Part shown: positions 50,117 through 60,929 of the stretch, in pieces
Position numbering within the stretch: position 1 is the stretch's first letter
Layout of the letters: each line of letters starts with the position of its first letter
Assembly (NCBI GenBank): GCA_034687125.1
Contig: JAQGBZ010000171.1
Span: 62,001 to 126,000, forward strand
Reading direction: 5' to 3'
DNA: 64,000 bases
From: Neelides folsomi
Lineage: Eukaryota > Arthropoda > Collembola > Neelipleona > Neelidae
Program-made: the position numbers and the translations under genes
The notes under the pieces: generated by a model
What the model was told of the DNA's origin: nothing
The model's database searches: none
What the model saw: only the letters and a program-made list of their open reading frames with translations

Positions 50117-51968
50117 TTAGCCATTTACTTTAGGAATTAAAGGTAAATTTGTGGATACGGCGGACATTTGAAGCAAAACAATTTCCATGGTGAACAATAC
50201 ACCAACAACTGATAAAATGAAAGCTCGTGTAATAGTGAAACATTCAAGCCCTGTAAAACCAATTGACTGTGCTGCGTATCTTTCCAATCTTTGAATCTAA
50301 AATATAATTTATAATTTAGAGTTAAATTCACTTGTATACGAATACAAGAAAAGTACAATTGAAATTTGTGAATTAATATTTTATTAACCTTCTCATCATA
50401 AAATTCATCAGGGCTTTGCGAAAGATAAATAATAATTTTTTCATTCCCTCGAGGAATGTTTGCAGCTTCGAGAGACATCCAAAGTGTTCGGGCAATTATT
50501 TGAATGAAAGACCAAACAGCATAAATGGATTCAACAGGATTTTTATTTTCAGATGGAGTCAAACCAACATTAACCTTTTTAATATTAAAATATGAGCGAG
50601 ATGAATAAAAATAAATAATGTTAAATTTATGTTTACTATATATACTAAATAAGGTAAATGAGTTTTATGACCTGAATGCAAAGAGAATAAATGTTAATTA
50701 AATACGAGCAAAATATGATTGGAGACAGAAATTCTTTAGAATCTCTATAAATTTCAATCAATATTTTATAATCGTTTTTAAAATTTGACAAATTTTTATC
50801 TAAATTTATAGGGAAATACATTTTATCAATTATTCAATGTTTTCATTTAATGACCAATAGTTACATATACTATTCGTATATAGTAGGTAATTTGATATAA
50901 TAAAAATCAATGTGGAATAAATATTATAATAATGTATAATTGAGAATACCTTCATAGTTTCCCAAGGCATAAAATTTATTCGAAAGGGCCCGAGAAATAA
51001 TTCCAATAAACAAATCTGAATAATTCCAGGAATAGAGTGCCAATTTATTTGTTATGAATAAATATACTGAAAAAACTGGATGATATGGAATAATAACAGA
51101 CCATGTTTTGTGTGAATTTTTATACCAATTTTTTAAATAATCAGCTCGAGAATTCGCTGTGGCAATAAGATTCTATTAATTATTTTTGTCATTTCTAACA
51201 ATGTGTAATTAATTATTTTTAAATATTAATATTACTTAAGTCCATTCTCTTGGCATTGTACATAAGATTTTCCAGGATAGCAGAAATAAATATTATTGAA
51301 GTTACAAAAAACATTTCCTTCCGTAAATTTTTATCAGCTTTTAAATTAGTTTTAGAAAATTCGCCCCATTTTTTCAACAATTTAATTAAACTTTGGCTTT
51401 TAAATAAAAAATAAGCATAGCTAGAAATTATAAATAATTAAACATTAGAAACTTTGGATATACATTATATGAAAATGGTGTATTTAAAATAATTTATCCA
51501 AACCCAATTTCATTTTAAGGAATAAAAAACTTACATGTAAAAACCACTGTAATAAAAAAGCGATGGATGAAAACCATGTGCAATGTCCGAAGTACCAAAA
51601 CCTGTTTCAGTAGTTATTTTGATAAAAAATCCAATTGTCATCACAATAAAGTTGATGAGTAGAGTCAAAGTAATTAATATAGACATAAAGCCTCCAAAGC
51701 TTAAATACCTAAAAATTTATAAATCATTAAACGTTTGCAGACATTATAAGTTACAGGTACTAAACTTAAATCATATTTACATGAATTTGATGCCATCTGT
51801 TTTCTTTCTAATTATTGTAAATGGGATCAATCCAAGAAATTGTCCAAATATGAGAAATGGCTTGATTGAATTAAACAAATCGTTAGCTCTTTCTCTTTCT
51901 TCAACCCAATTCATTTCCAAAACTTCTTTTTGTGGAAGAATGTTTGAAATCTTTTTATTGGGTAACAT
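50117..51968 (-). CDS. Gustatory receptor, sugar-receptor type (Gr64/Gr5a-like)
   Basis: Seven exons (51781-51968, 51535-51708, 51236-51420, 50950-51156, 50672-50799, 50389-50574, 50117-50296) give 415 residues with matching phases. This is a seven-transmembrane ligand-gated cation channel of taste neurons. Hydrophobic segments lie in every exon. Typical sugar-Gr features are an early FLIFGQFLGLIPF, the intracellular ISRALSNKF before a long loop, KNDYKILIEIYRD, an IYSLCIQ-like segment, SPDEFYDE, and the tail GFTGLECFTITRAFILSVVG. The last helix ends EIVLLQM in place of the usual TYELVLIQF. The sugar subfamily call rests on the ISRAL motif and the tail. The ligand is unknown. Confidence 0.88.
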
Positions 51969-52532
51969 ATTTTAATTTTGGATTAAATTAGCATGTATTT
52001 TTGTCAAGAAATTCTTTTCAAACAAACATTTTTTGAAATAATGAAATATTTTTATTTGATTTTCAATTGTTACATGAATAAAGATTTATTTTTAAACAGT
52101 CAATTTAATAATTTGAAGTTGTTTCTATGACTATTTTATAGTTACACATGTCCTCAATTATAAATGAATATTAAAAGAAGCTCTTGGTAAATAGTAGTCA
52201 GTACAGTCATAATAGCTCTTATTTGCTAAACATAGTTGAATTCTTAAATATTATTTAAATATCCAACTGAATTTCTTTGTCTTTCCGTATCAAAAAAAAA
52301 CTATTTACTAATTTACTATTTACTAGAAATATTGATTGAATTTAATTAATCTAATAGATAATTTTTTATATTTATTTAAAACAATTATGTTCAAAAATCA
52401 ATAAAAATAGGTGCTCATATTATACAAATATTTGACGGGCGGAATTGTTTTATGTAATCAATATTGAAGCAAACTTGTAAATACAATACGATACCTAAAA
52501 ATAATTACAAACTTACATTTCATAAATTAGAG

Positions 52533-53652
52533 TTAATGTCTCTTATTCATGTGTCGTGTTAGAAGAGCAGCATATTTAAACTTTTTATCACAATTTTCAA
52601 ATTTACAAGCCAATGGCTTAATAATAAAATGGTATAATGAATGATTGTTGAATCCTGTGATGCTTTTACATTCTTTTGGGCATAATGAACATTTGTAAAA
52701 TCCATTTAGAAGATGATGTGTATTAAAATGTTCTTTCTTGTCTTCCTTGGTCGTAAATTCCAATTTGCAGAAGTTGCAATTGTAAATTACGGATTTACGA
52801 TTTTGTTTACTTTTGTCCGGGCTCATCCTAAGAAATAAATTAATTTAGGTTGTTGTTTTACTAATATATCAGTAGTTTGTTTAATATATCAAACATATTT
52901 ATAATAATACAAAAATGTAATATAAAAATCATAGGCAATAAATTTAAAATTAAACTTGTCAAACTTACAATTCATTTTTGATAGTCCTTTTTGATACTTT
53001 AAGCTTCTTAGTTGGCCGTTTTTGTATTTTCTCCTCAGCAACTATAGTAACTAATTTTAAATCCCATACACATTAATATTTAAATGATCATCTTCATCAA
53101 CATCATTATCAATATTTACGATATATAACGATTAGCCTTCATTCCTTATTAATAACGAAGCAGACAATATTTACTTATAAATATTTATTTGAAATCGTAT
53201 GTTTGGTAAGTTAAGCCAACCTACCTTCATCGTCTTCATCTGAATTGTAAAGATGTAAGCTTTTATTATGTTTTGAATGAATTTCTGAAATTGAGAGTTC
53301 TGATTTTTCCAATTTGCATTTCAACTCTTCGGGTTCAAATTCCTCTTCCAAATCAATAATTTCAATTTCCGGGACATGTTCAACCATAGGAATTACACAG
53401 CAGTGGTTGATATGTTGAAATTCTTTAAATGGAAAGATAAAAGCATTTGATCAATTCATTGTTGTACACTAAGTTGCTAGGATATACCGTACTTAAAAAC
53501 ATAAAAATAGTTTGATAAATATTTGTAATAAAATTTACTAGCTTTTTGCTAAATACTTCATCTATACCTGTTGAATTTATCTTGCTAAAAGATTCCTCTA
53601 TATTTGTTGGGCAATTAAACTTATCTATTGAATATTGTTCCGTTTGAAGCAT
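52533..53652 (-). CDS. C2H2 zinc-finger protein, three fingers
   Basis: Four exons (53568-53652, 53225-53422, 52969-53041, 52533-52827) give 216 residues. The N-terminal half is acidic (IIDLEEEFEPEEL, NSDEDDE). A basic patch follows (KRPTKKLKVSKR), then three C-terminal fingers: CNFCKLEF...HFNTHH, CSLCPKEC...H...H and CKFENCDKKF...HMNKRH, the last with the longer C-x4-C spacing. It ends right after the last finger. A nuclear DNA-binding role is likely; the gene cannot be matched to a named family. Its ATG lies 44 bases downstream of a (TTAGG)n tract, which therefore falls in its promoter. Confidence 0.85.
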
Positions 53653-53696
53653 TTTGATTTTTGATTTTGGTTCAATCAGTGGCTTACCTACTTTTA

Positions 53697-53746
53697 CCTA
53701 ACCTAACCTAACCGTACCTAACCTAACCTAACCTAACCTAACCTAA
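53697..53746. repeat. Interstitial telomere-type (TTAGG)n tract
   Basis: Ten 5-bp units read CCTAA on the plus strand (TTAGG on the minus): nine perfect and one CCGTA variant in fourth place. TTAGG is the ancestral arthropod telomere unit. The tract fills half of the 106-bp gap between two minus-strand genes, the Myb/SANT-like gene ending at 53759 and the zinc-finger gene starting at 53652. Confidence 0.9.
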
Positions 53747-53758
53747 AGTAGGTAACGG

Positions 53759-54497
53759 TTACCCAAATTTAGCCCGGGATCTGGACCTTGACATTTTTTC
53801 TTCTTCACGAAACTTGAATAGAGTTGTAAGTACATCAGCCCGAGATTTCACCTTTCGTTTCGGAGATTCTATTGAACAAAATATTTATTAATTTAGACGA
53901 CTTAATTAAATTCTCATTTGACAAATAAAATTTTTATAAAAAACTAATTATATAATAATTAACCAGGAGAAAGTGTTTCCATTGCAGCTTTTCTAATTGC
54001 TTCCCCGCCTATTTTATTTTCCTCTTTTTTCTGCTCGATCGCACTCGATTCACTAAGTGCCTGTAGTGAAGATTCGAGATCACAAATATCTTGAAAAAGC
54101 TTCGATTTTTTGCATACTTCTTCATCAATTCCGGAACTATAAATATTTAATTTTCTAAAATAAGTAACTATATTTTACAATCATTCATTAATAATTCATA
54201 TTTATTACATATACCACTTACGCTCTTTGATTCTTCAAATTGTCCTTGAATTGGCTCAAAATGAGGTAAAAATGCCGTCTGACAAAATCTCCACTTAATT
54301 TGGGTTCATTTAAAACATTGCAAATTTCTTCCCATTTTTTTCCTGACACACTTCCGTACGGATCTTTTATTATTACTTCTTTTAAAATAATAATGTCTTG
54401 TTCTTCAGTGTATTTATGAACTTTGCGAATTAATGATTTCGTGTTGGGATTAATTTTAAGGGGTATTTTAAATTTAAAAGTTAAATTTGTACGAATT
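53759..54497 (-). CDS. Small Myb/SANT-like nuclear protein, start not determined
   Basis: Three coding segments join in phase: 54222 up to about 54497, 53964-54136 and 53759-53868. The first has a Myb/SANT-like helical unit (YTEEQDIIILKEVIIKDP, SGKKWEEICNVLNE, FVRRHFYLILSQF). The second is an acidic coiled stretch (DICDLESSLQALSESSAIEQ), and the third a basic tail (ESPKRKVKSRADVL, SRSRSRAKFG). There is no in-frame ATG in the first segment, so a short upstream exon must supply the start; a candidate is MNTWRIGTCI near 54590, but its join to this frame needs a poor acceptor. DNA binding is inferred from the helical unit and the basic tail. Confidence 0.6.
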
Positions 54498-54751
54498 GAA
54501 ATCGTTTAAAGCTATGGACAGGGGATGAGAATGAAAGCGCATTTGTCTGCGAAAGTTCAAATTTTCTTACGAATACACGTTCCAATACGCCATGTATTCA
54601 TGGGTAAAGGAGGCGAATACAAAGGAATGGGATTTTTGGAATATGGAATTCCTTTTTGACCTGCGCGGAGTTGCCAAATCAGCATCATTCCATATTCCAC
54701 GTTCAAAGTACACTGTATCTTAATCTCCCTAATAATAATTAAAACTTTAGT

Positions 54752-55255
54752 GCTAAATCAATAGGTAAAACATTTGTTTTCATAGACAATCTTTATAACA
54801 TTGACATATTCGAATTTTTACTTAAGTTAACATCTAATGACTTATTTGTTATAAGACCAAAACATTCAGAATCGCACTTTACAGTGCACGATATCTGTAA
54901 AATTGAGATAAAAAAATTTGAATCGATAATTATACAAAATTTTGTTAACATTTCTGAAAGTGGAATTTTTAATGTTTGTATATATTACAGAAAATATAGC
55001 CGTAAAACTTTTATCTCATCTTATTTTGATATTCTTCATATGTTAAATAAGTATAATCTTTCATTGATCCAGGATGTTATTCCAAATAATTATACACAAA
55101 ATCCGGATGGTACATTTAGTAAAATAACTTTACCAGGATCAAATTCCTTAATTAAAAAATCTCTTACCTTTAGAATATTTTTACCTTGCTGTCCAATCTT
55201 TTATTCTCATTGTATGTTGTATTTTCTTTACAATAGACCTTACATTACAATTTAA
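54752..55255 (+). pseudogene. Possible fragment of an ionotropic receptor-like gene
   Basis: A frame opens after an acceptor-like TTTAG at 54750 and runs 168 codons to TAA without a usable start. It contains IGKTFVFIDNLY, LFVIRPKHSES, a segment ISESGIFNV that recalls the LTESGIYKMW motif before the last membrane helix of ionotropic receptors (the intact neighbour has it), and a final hydrophobic stretch (IFLPCCPIFYSHCMLYFLY). No upstream exon is visible, since the adjoining DNA belongs to the Myb-like gene. It may be the last exon of a decayed or incompletely seen receptor gene. The similarity is weak and judged by eye. Confidence 0.3.
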
Positions 55256-55634
55256 TGATTATTGATAATTAAATTGTAATCATATCTCAGATGTTATTGT
55301 AATATATGTACATAAATATGCTTGTAAAAAGAGTATAAATGTATTTAATTTGATACAATTCCCCAATTCAAATTGTTGTTGATTAAAAAGTTCACATGTA
55401 AAAGATAATATAAATATTGACTAATATATAAAATTCAAAAAAGAGATCTAATCACTAATTTAATTAGTATTTAAATAAGTATAAAGTTTCTTGGTTCTTT
55501 AGTTTAATATTCTGGGGATCTTATGAGTAAAGGAGGAGGAAGAGTCTCTGTCCTTTCTGATCTATTTTAATAAAAAGAAAATATTACAAAAAATAATATA
55601 AATTATAGTTTTAAAGTTTAAATAAATTTTTGTT

Positions 55635-57971
55635 TCAAAAACAATGGAATTTTTGACAAAATTCTAAGATAAGATTAATTTTAATTGAGAATAATTCTTG
55701 TAAAAAGGTTAAAAAGGAAATAAGAAATAATAGAAAAGAGAAAAGGAAAACAGGAAAAAATAAACGGAGCTTTAATTTTTTTACTGTATTAATGTCAGTT
55801 TTAGAATGTTCAAGTAATGGTTTAAATGTGTTAATTTTGTTATAATTTTTTCGATTCAATCTCGTTAATTCTACGTAAGGAATTTTATTTTTACTATTTT
55901 TATGATAATGATCTACAAAATCAATATGACGCAACAAACTTCTCCCTTCCTTCCACATTTTATAAATTCCTGATTCTGTTAGCCTAAAGAGTAATTGATC
56001 TAATTTTGTAATTAATTTACTTCTCGTAATTACAATTTGATATCTAATAAGCTCATAACCAGATTCCATTTTTCTTTGAAAGGAAATGAAATATTTGTCA
56101 TTGTAAATCATATCAATTCCTTTAGCCAACATTCGAAGTTCTTCTTCACTTTCAATCATGACATATTTCTTTGGTGGAAAAACATTCCCATGATTGGTAA
56201 ATATCCATTTTTGAACTTCCAACGACAACAAAAAATTCGTTGGACCAGTAATTATCAAATGTAAAGATTTCTGAAGTTGTTTGATTGTAGTACTTTTTGA
56301 TTCATTAAAAGATGATACAAAAGCTGAATCAATTCTTTCATAATAAAAAGATTTATTGATTTTTGAATCATGAAAATTAAGTTTTTCATAATACAATTGA
56401 TTTAATACATTGGCTGATCCAAAAGCTTTAAATGTAACAATAAACGATCCGCTTAGAGCCAAATCATTAAAAGTCGAGAATGTGTCTACCCATTTTTCCT
56501 TTGTAATTATGGAAAATAAATTTCCCTTGTATGCATTGCTAAGCAAAAATCCAACGAATATTAATAAAGTTGTTAGAGAGATCAATTTAAAATTAATATT
56601 CGGTAACTTTGACAACACATCATGACCTTGTTCTAAGATGATGAATAACAAAGATAATATTAATTTTGACAAAGATGTCTCTTCCGGATTACGGAAATTG
56701 TACTTAAAGTAAATTATGTAAATAATAATGACAATGGTAAACATTGGTATATAAATTATCCAAACAATGGGATCAAAAGGGGACAATAAAAGGAAATGAT
56801 AAATAACCGTGTTTTTTGGTATCAATTCACAAAAAGTGAATTTTTCCAGATTGGGTTGAGATCGTAATAAGATATTTATAAACCCTGATTTCTCCAACGC
56901 TTCAACAATATATTGTAGGGGAAGTCCGCCAGGATTATAAAGAGCGATGTAATCAGGATTGTATCTTGTTATGATTGTAAAATTTAAAAATATCGATGCT
57001 AAATAGATAAAACATGTTCTTTCATCATAGTCATGGGGAAATATAGAAATCATTGAGCACCTATTTTCCATCTCTATGGTTACTCCAAGAGATCCCATAA
57101 TTGAGATGTCCTTCATTAAAAGATACATTCCTTCAAAATCATTTTTGAAAATATTGTTATTAATGGTTTTCATCATTAATTTGATTTTTAATTCATTTCC
57201 AATAATGTTTTGAGTGAAATCTTCTACATGATTTAATTTAATATCTTTAAAGGCTTCATCATTATTTTCAAAAGGAAAATTATATAAAAATTTTAAATCG
57301 TGTGATCCTACTATTTCACTGGGAATTTCATTTTTAGTAGAAATTGCATAAATGACAAATGATGCAGAAGGATATTTTAATGAATTGTAAAATGATTTTA
57401 ATGGAATTATTAGATCATTTGAAATTAAATTATCTAATAATTCCTTATTATTTTTAATATTTTCCTTGGACGTTTCCCCAAAATTAAACGCAATGATATG
57501 AAATTTACTATTTGATAATGTTGGAAATAAATTTACTAAAATCACTTCTTTATGCGAGTGAAAAAAATCTAGTTTTGATTGAACATTTTTAGAAGTAATT
57601 ATTATATAGGTATAACAAAATAAATGCTTTCGGAATTTAAAAAGGTTTTTTCTAATAATTGATAAAATATTCGGTGGGTCAGTCGAATGTTCAAAAAAGT
57701 TAAGAATTGTGGAATTGTGATAGACAAAATTGAAAACGTTAAGAGAACTGTTAAGATGCGTGTAAAATTGTAAATAATTTAATGATAAATCATTGTTATA
57801 TTTTGATAATAATAGTTGGACCAATACAATTTCACAAATGCTTGCGGCTTTTAAATAATTTGAATTATTTTCAAATTGTCTTTTCGAATTATATTCAATA
57901 CTATATTCATTATTGGGTATTGCTAATATTTCATTTAAAGGTAACAAACATATTAAAATAAATACATGCAT
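55635..57971 (-). CDS. Ionotropic receptor (divergent IR), intronless
   Basis: A single uninterrupted frame encodes 778 residues. Variant ionotropic glutamate receptors are ligand-gated cation channels in chemosensory neurons of protostomes. A signal peptide (MHVFILICLLPLNEILA) leads to a long divergent N-terminal region. The first ligand-binding lobe ends before helix M1 (IVWIIYIPMFTIVIIIYIIY), a pore region (LSKLILSLLFIILEQGHDVL) and M2/M3 (LISLTTLLIFVGFLLSNAYK, then GNLFSIIT). The second lobe ends with LFRLTESGIYKMWKEG, and a last helix (FFPVFLFSFLLFLISFLTFL) lies near the C-terminus. The missing introns contrast with the neighbouring multi-exon genes and are common among divergent IRs. 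A copy of its last about 200 bases lies at 60716-60929. Confidence 0.92.
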   Translation of the reverse strand: MHVFILICLLPLNEILAIPNNEYSIEYNSKRQFENNSNYLKAASICEIVLVQLLLSKYNNDLSLNYLQFYTHLNSSLNVFNFVYHNSTILNFFEHSTDPPNILSIIRKNLFKFRKHLFCYTYIIITSKNVQSKLDFFHSHKEVILVNLFPTLSNSKFHIIAFNFGETSKENIKNNKELLDNLISNDLIIPLKSFYNSLKYPSASFVIYAISTKNEIPSEIVGSHDLKFLYNFPFENNDEAFKDIKLNHVEDFTQNIIGNELKIKLMMKTINNNIFKNDFEGMYLLMKDISIMGSLGVTIEMENRCSMISIFPHDYDERTCFIYLASIFLNFTIITRYNPDYIALYNPGGLPLQYIVEALEKSGFINILLRSQPNLEKFTFCELIPKNTVIYHFLLLSPFDPIVWIIYIPMFTIVIIIYIIYFKYNFRNPEETSLSKLILSLLFIILEQGHDVLSKLPNINFKLISLTTLLIFVGFLLSNAYKGNLFSIITKEKWVDTFSTFNDLALSGSFIVTFKAFGSANVLNQLYYEKLNFHDSKINKSFYYERIDSAFVSSFNESKSTTIKQLQKSLHLIITGPTNFLLSLEVQKWIFTNHGNVFPPKKYVMIESEEELRMLAKGIDMIYNDKYFISFQRKMESGYELIRYQIVITRSKLITKLDQLLFRLTESGIYKMWKEGRSLLRHIDFVDHYHKNSKNKIPYVELTRLNRKNYNKINTFKPLLEHSKTDINTVKKLKLRLFFPVFLFSFLLFLISFLTFLQELFSIKINLILEFCQKFHCF

Positions 57972-59603
57972 AGCAATATTTTATATTAAGTTTTAATTTT
58001 AAATGGTAATCATGTTAAAATACAACTTTTAACAGAAATTAAATATCCGAAAAACATGAAGTTTTATTCAGAAATTTCGTCTTTTAAAATAATGGACAAC
58101 GATGAATTTGAATCTAGAATTTAATTGCTTTTAAAATTCGACTTTGTACCTTTTAATGTTGATTTAGTTAATCAATAAGATAAACAAAATTTAAAAATTC
58201 TAAATTCCTTAATTAATGTTTCTAATTATTAAATTTATAATTATACTGTAATCAGTAATAAAACTTACATTTAGTCTCACATTTAAGTAGTTAGAATATA
58301 AATGTTTTGGTGTTTAATATCTATTAGCCATTTAATATTTATTAAAATTTTAATTTACAGTATTATTTGATGAGTTCTCGGTATTACAACTTTTTAATTA
58401 AGTTTTGTAAGGGATAATTTGGCAAAACAAACATTTGACAAAAAAGAACGAAAAATAAACAAAAGCTATATTTTATGTAGAACACTTACATACATTTCAT
58501 AGCTTAATTATGTCAATAATGTTTTGAAATCAAAGAATTATTTAAACATTTTTCTTTGTAAAATTAAACAATTGTGAGTCTTAGGATTAAAAATTAAAAT
58601 TCATAGCTCTTTGATTCACGATTAGAATGTAGGACAAATTATTGATTTATCTTCTCCAACAATAAGACATGTATATTATATTTTTATATTTATGAATATT
58701 ACCTGAATAAGTTAAAATTATATAAAATAAGATTCAGGCATAAAAATTCACAAATTTTTAAGGTTCTTTGTATCTGTTGTAAGTTATACTATAGTATATA
58801 AATAATAAGAAAAGGGGGAGTGAATGTAAATTCACGATCATTAATATTTCATACAAATAGTAAACTATTTATGTACAATTTTTAATTAAAACTTTTTAAA
58901 CAACATTTTACTTTTATAATTATAAATGTTTCACCGCATTTGGGTTTCTTTAACAAATTAAGGAAGAACGCTTAAAGGAGCTGAATATTTTTCCAACGTC
59001 ATTGGACCAGCATGAGAAATCCCATCATGTCAAATCCAAATACAAGCTGGCAAAAAGACGTTTCTGAAAATTGCGCCTTCTTCAATAACAGGAGCAACAA
59101 CGATTTCATATCCTTGTAGACTCTCCTCCTACAAAACACTTCCACCCACTCGCCCCCTAAATTTGATTGGCTAAAATAAGAAAAAACTAAATCCTGCCTT
59201 TAAATTATTATACAAACCGCTGTGTATTTTCTTTTCAATATTCTTCTGCCAAGATGGAAATTAAATAACATCAAATGAATCCCGTTTCCCAGTCTCTTCA
59301 ACTAATCCCATTAAAGCATCGAGGGGAGAATGGAGGGCATCAAAATAAATCCCGTTGACTTATCCCATTCAAACGACTCATCGAATTGAACCAATGGTAG
59401 GCCTTTGACGAATCCCATTGAAAAATCCTATTAACTACTCGCATAGAGAAAACATGAGAGTGACTAACTATGAGACTAACTAATTCTAAAATGCATTTTA
59501 AATGAAAACACAAATTATATTTTTAAGAGAGAAAAATCTTTATTATTTTGTTAACAATATTTCATGTAATTGACCGTTGAGTAAATATGCTAATATAAAA
59601 AAT
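57972..59603. other. Gene-free AT-rich stretch
   Basis: This is the upstream flank of the ionotropic receptor. I saw no coding exon, TATA box at a convincing distance, or repeat. Confidence 0.4.
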
Positions 59604-59815
59604 TAATTGTAAATGAACTATGATTTAATTAGTTTATGGTAACACTTTAAAAATTGATATATATATTCATATAATTTGTAAACTATATTAGTTCGCTTTT
59701 CCTTAATATATAGAAAAATTTAATTGTAAATGAACTATGGTTTAATTTGTATTTGGTAACACTATAAAATTGATAGACTTTCAAAAAATATGTAAACTAT
59801 AATAATTCACTTTCC
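59604..59815. repeat. Diverged tandem duplication of about 110 bases
   Basis: Two successive copies share AATTGTAAATGAACTATG, TTTAATT...GGTAACACT and GTAAACTATA.TA.TTC.CTTT, with many small differences between them. The second copy overlaps the end of the minus-strand ORF at 59797-60167. Confidence 0.6.
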
Positions 59816-60167
59816 CTTTTTAGCATCACTTTGATTTCACGTTCGATGATGTGGTTGAAAAACTGTTCACAAGTCATCCTCTCACTTGTAATAAAAGTAT
59901 CCGAACTTTTGTAGTACATCCGGTACAATTCTTTAAAAATCAATCTTATCCATCCCTTGATATCATGTTTTTGGTATAATCCTTCACAGCATAATCTTGG
60001 CCATATTCTTCTGGAAGTGAAATTGCCGGTTTCTTCTCTTTAACAACGTATATCTCGTCTTTATAAAAATCAAAAATTTTCACATATGGATGATCAATGG
60101 GCTGAGTTATCGTTTTCTGGCTGGGATTTCGACTGAGTTCCCGTTGTCCGGTCAGGTTTTCCGGCAA
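59797..60167 (-). other. Two overlapping open frames of unknown function
   Basis: From 60167 one frame of 73 codons runs to TAA at 59946 (SQKTITQPIDHPYVKIFDFY, EEYGQDYAVKDYTKNM). A second frame covers the next stretch, GWIRLIFKELYRMYYKSSDT then FFNHIIEREIKVMLKRE, down to TAG at 59797. The two look like one protein with a one-base shift near 59950, either an indel, a decayed gene or a missed splice. The first has no true ATG (it opens with TTG and reads back into the palindromic array). I recognise no domain. Confidence 0.3.
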
Positions 60168-60172
60168 ATTCC

Positions 60173-60387
60173 GGCAACTGCCGTAACGGCAACTGCCGGG
60201 TGCCGCGACGGCAATTACAGCTTCATGTAAGATATAGGGATTACTGCAGTTGCCTAAATATAGGCAGCTGCCGTAAAGCCAACTGCCGGTTTAGGCAGTT
60301 GCCGCAAATCCTACAAAAATTTTAGGCAATTGCCTTAATTCAAAATTTTACGGCAGTTGCCTAAATGCGGCAATTACGGTAACTGCC
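60173..60387. repeat. Array of GGCARYTGCC palindromic decamers
   Basis: About ten copies of a 10-bp dyad occur in 215 bases: GGCAACTGCC (60173, 60188), GCAGTTGCC (60246), GGCAGCTGCC (60262), GCCAACTGCC (60278), GGCAGTTGCC (60294, 60352), GGCAATTGCC (60324) and variants at 60209, 60369 and 60378. They are separated by short TAAA or TTTA-like spacers. The GC-rich units stand out sharply from the AT-rich flanks. Each core is an E-box-like CANNTG. Confidence 0.8.
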
Positions 60388-60715
60388 TTCAACTTTTATT
60401 TAATTTTACTAAAATTAATATTCAATTTTACTCAATTTGTAATGGTGCGAAATCTTTTAATAGTTAGTTACTGAAAGTAAAATTAATACTTTTTAGATTA
60501 TAAAATTTTTCCTTTCAACTTTTTTTATATGAAACAAATATGAAATTATACTAGTTATAAAAAATATTAATGTCAAATTATATTTAATAATAATTTTTAT
60601 AATAAATCTTTATTCACTTTATAAATGATAAGTAACAATTGATAATTTATTATGTTTATAAAATGTAGATTGTAAGAATTGTGAATTAATTAATTAATAG
60701 TTTAATTTTTAATTT

Positions 60716-60929
60716 TTAAACTTTAAAGTTTAAATAAATTTTTGTTTCAAAAACAATGGAATTTTTGACAAAATTCTAAGATAAGATTAATTTTAATTGA
60801 GAATAATTCTTGTAAAAAGGAAATAAGAAACAATAGAAAAGAGAAAAGGAAAACAGAAAAAATAAACGGAGCTTTATTTTTTTAGTGTATTAATGTCAGT
60901 TTTAGAATGTTCAAGTAATGGTTTAAATG
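60716..60929 (-). pseudogene. Duplicated 3' end of the ionotropic receptor gene
   Basis: This stretch copies 55609-55832, the last about 65 codons and the 3' flank of the intact receptor, in the same orientation. By eye they differ by one 9-base gap between short direct repeats, two or three one-base gaps in homopolymers, and only about two substitutions. No other part of the gene is present, so it cannot encode a receptor. The near-identity implies a recent event. Confidence 0.9.
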
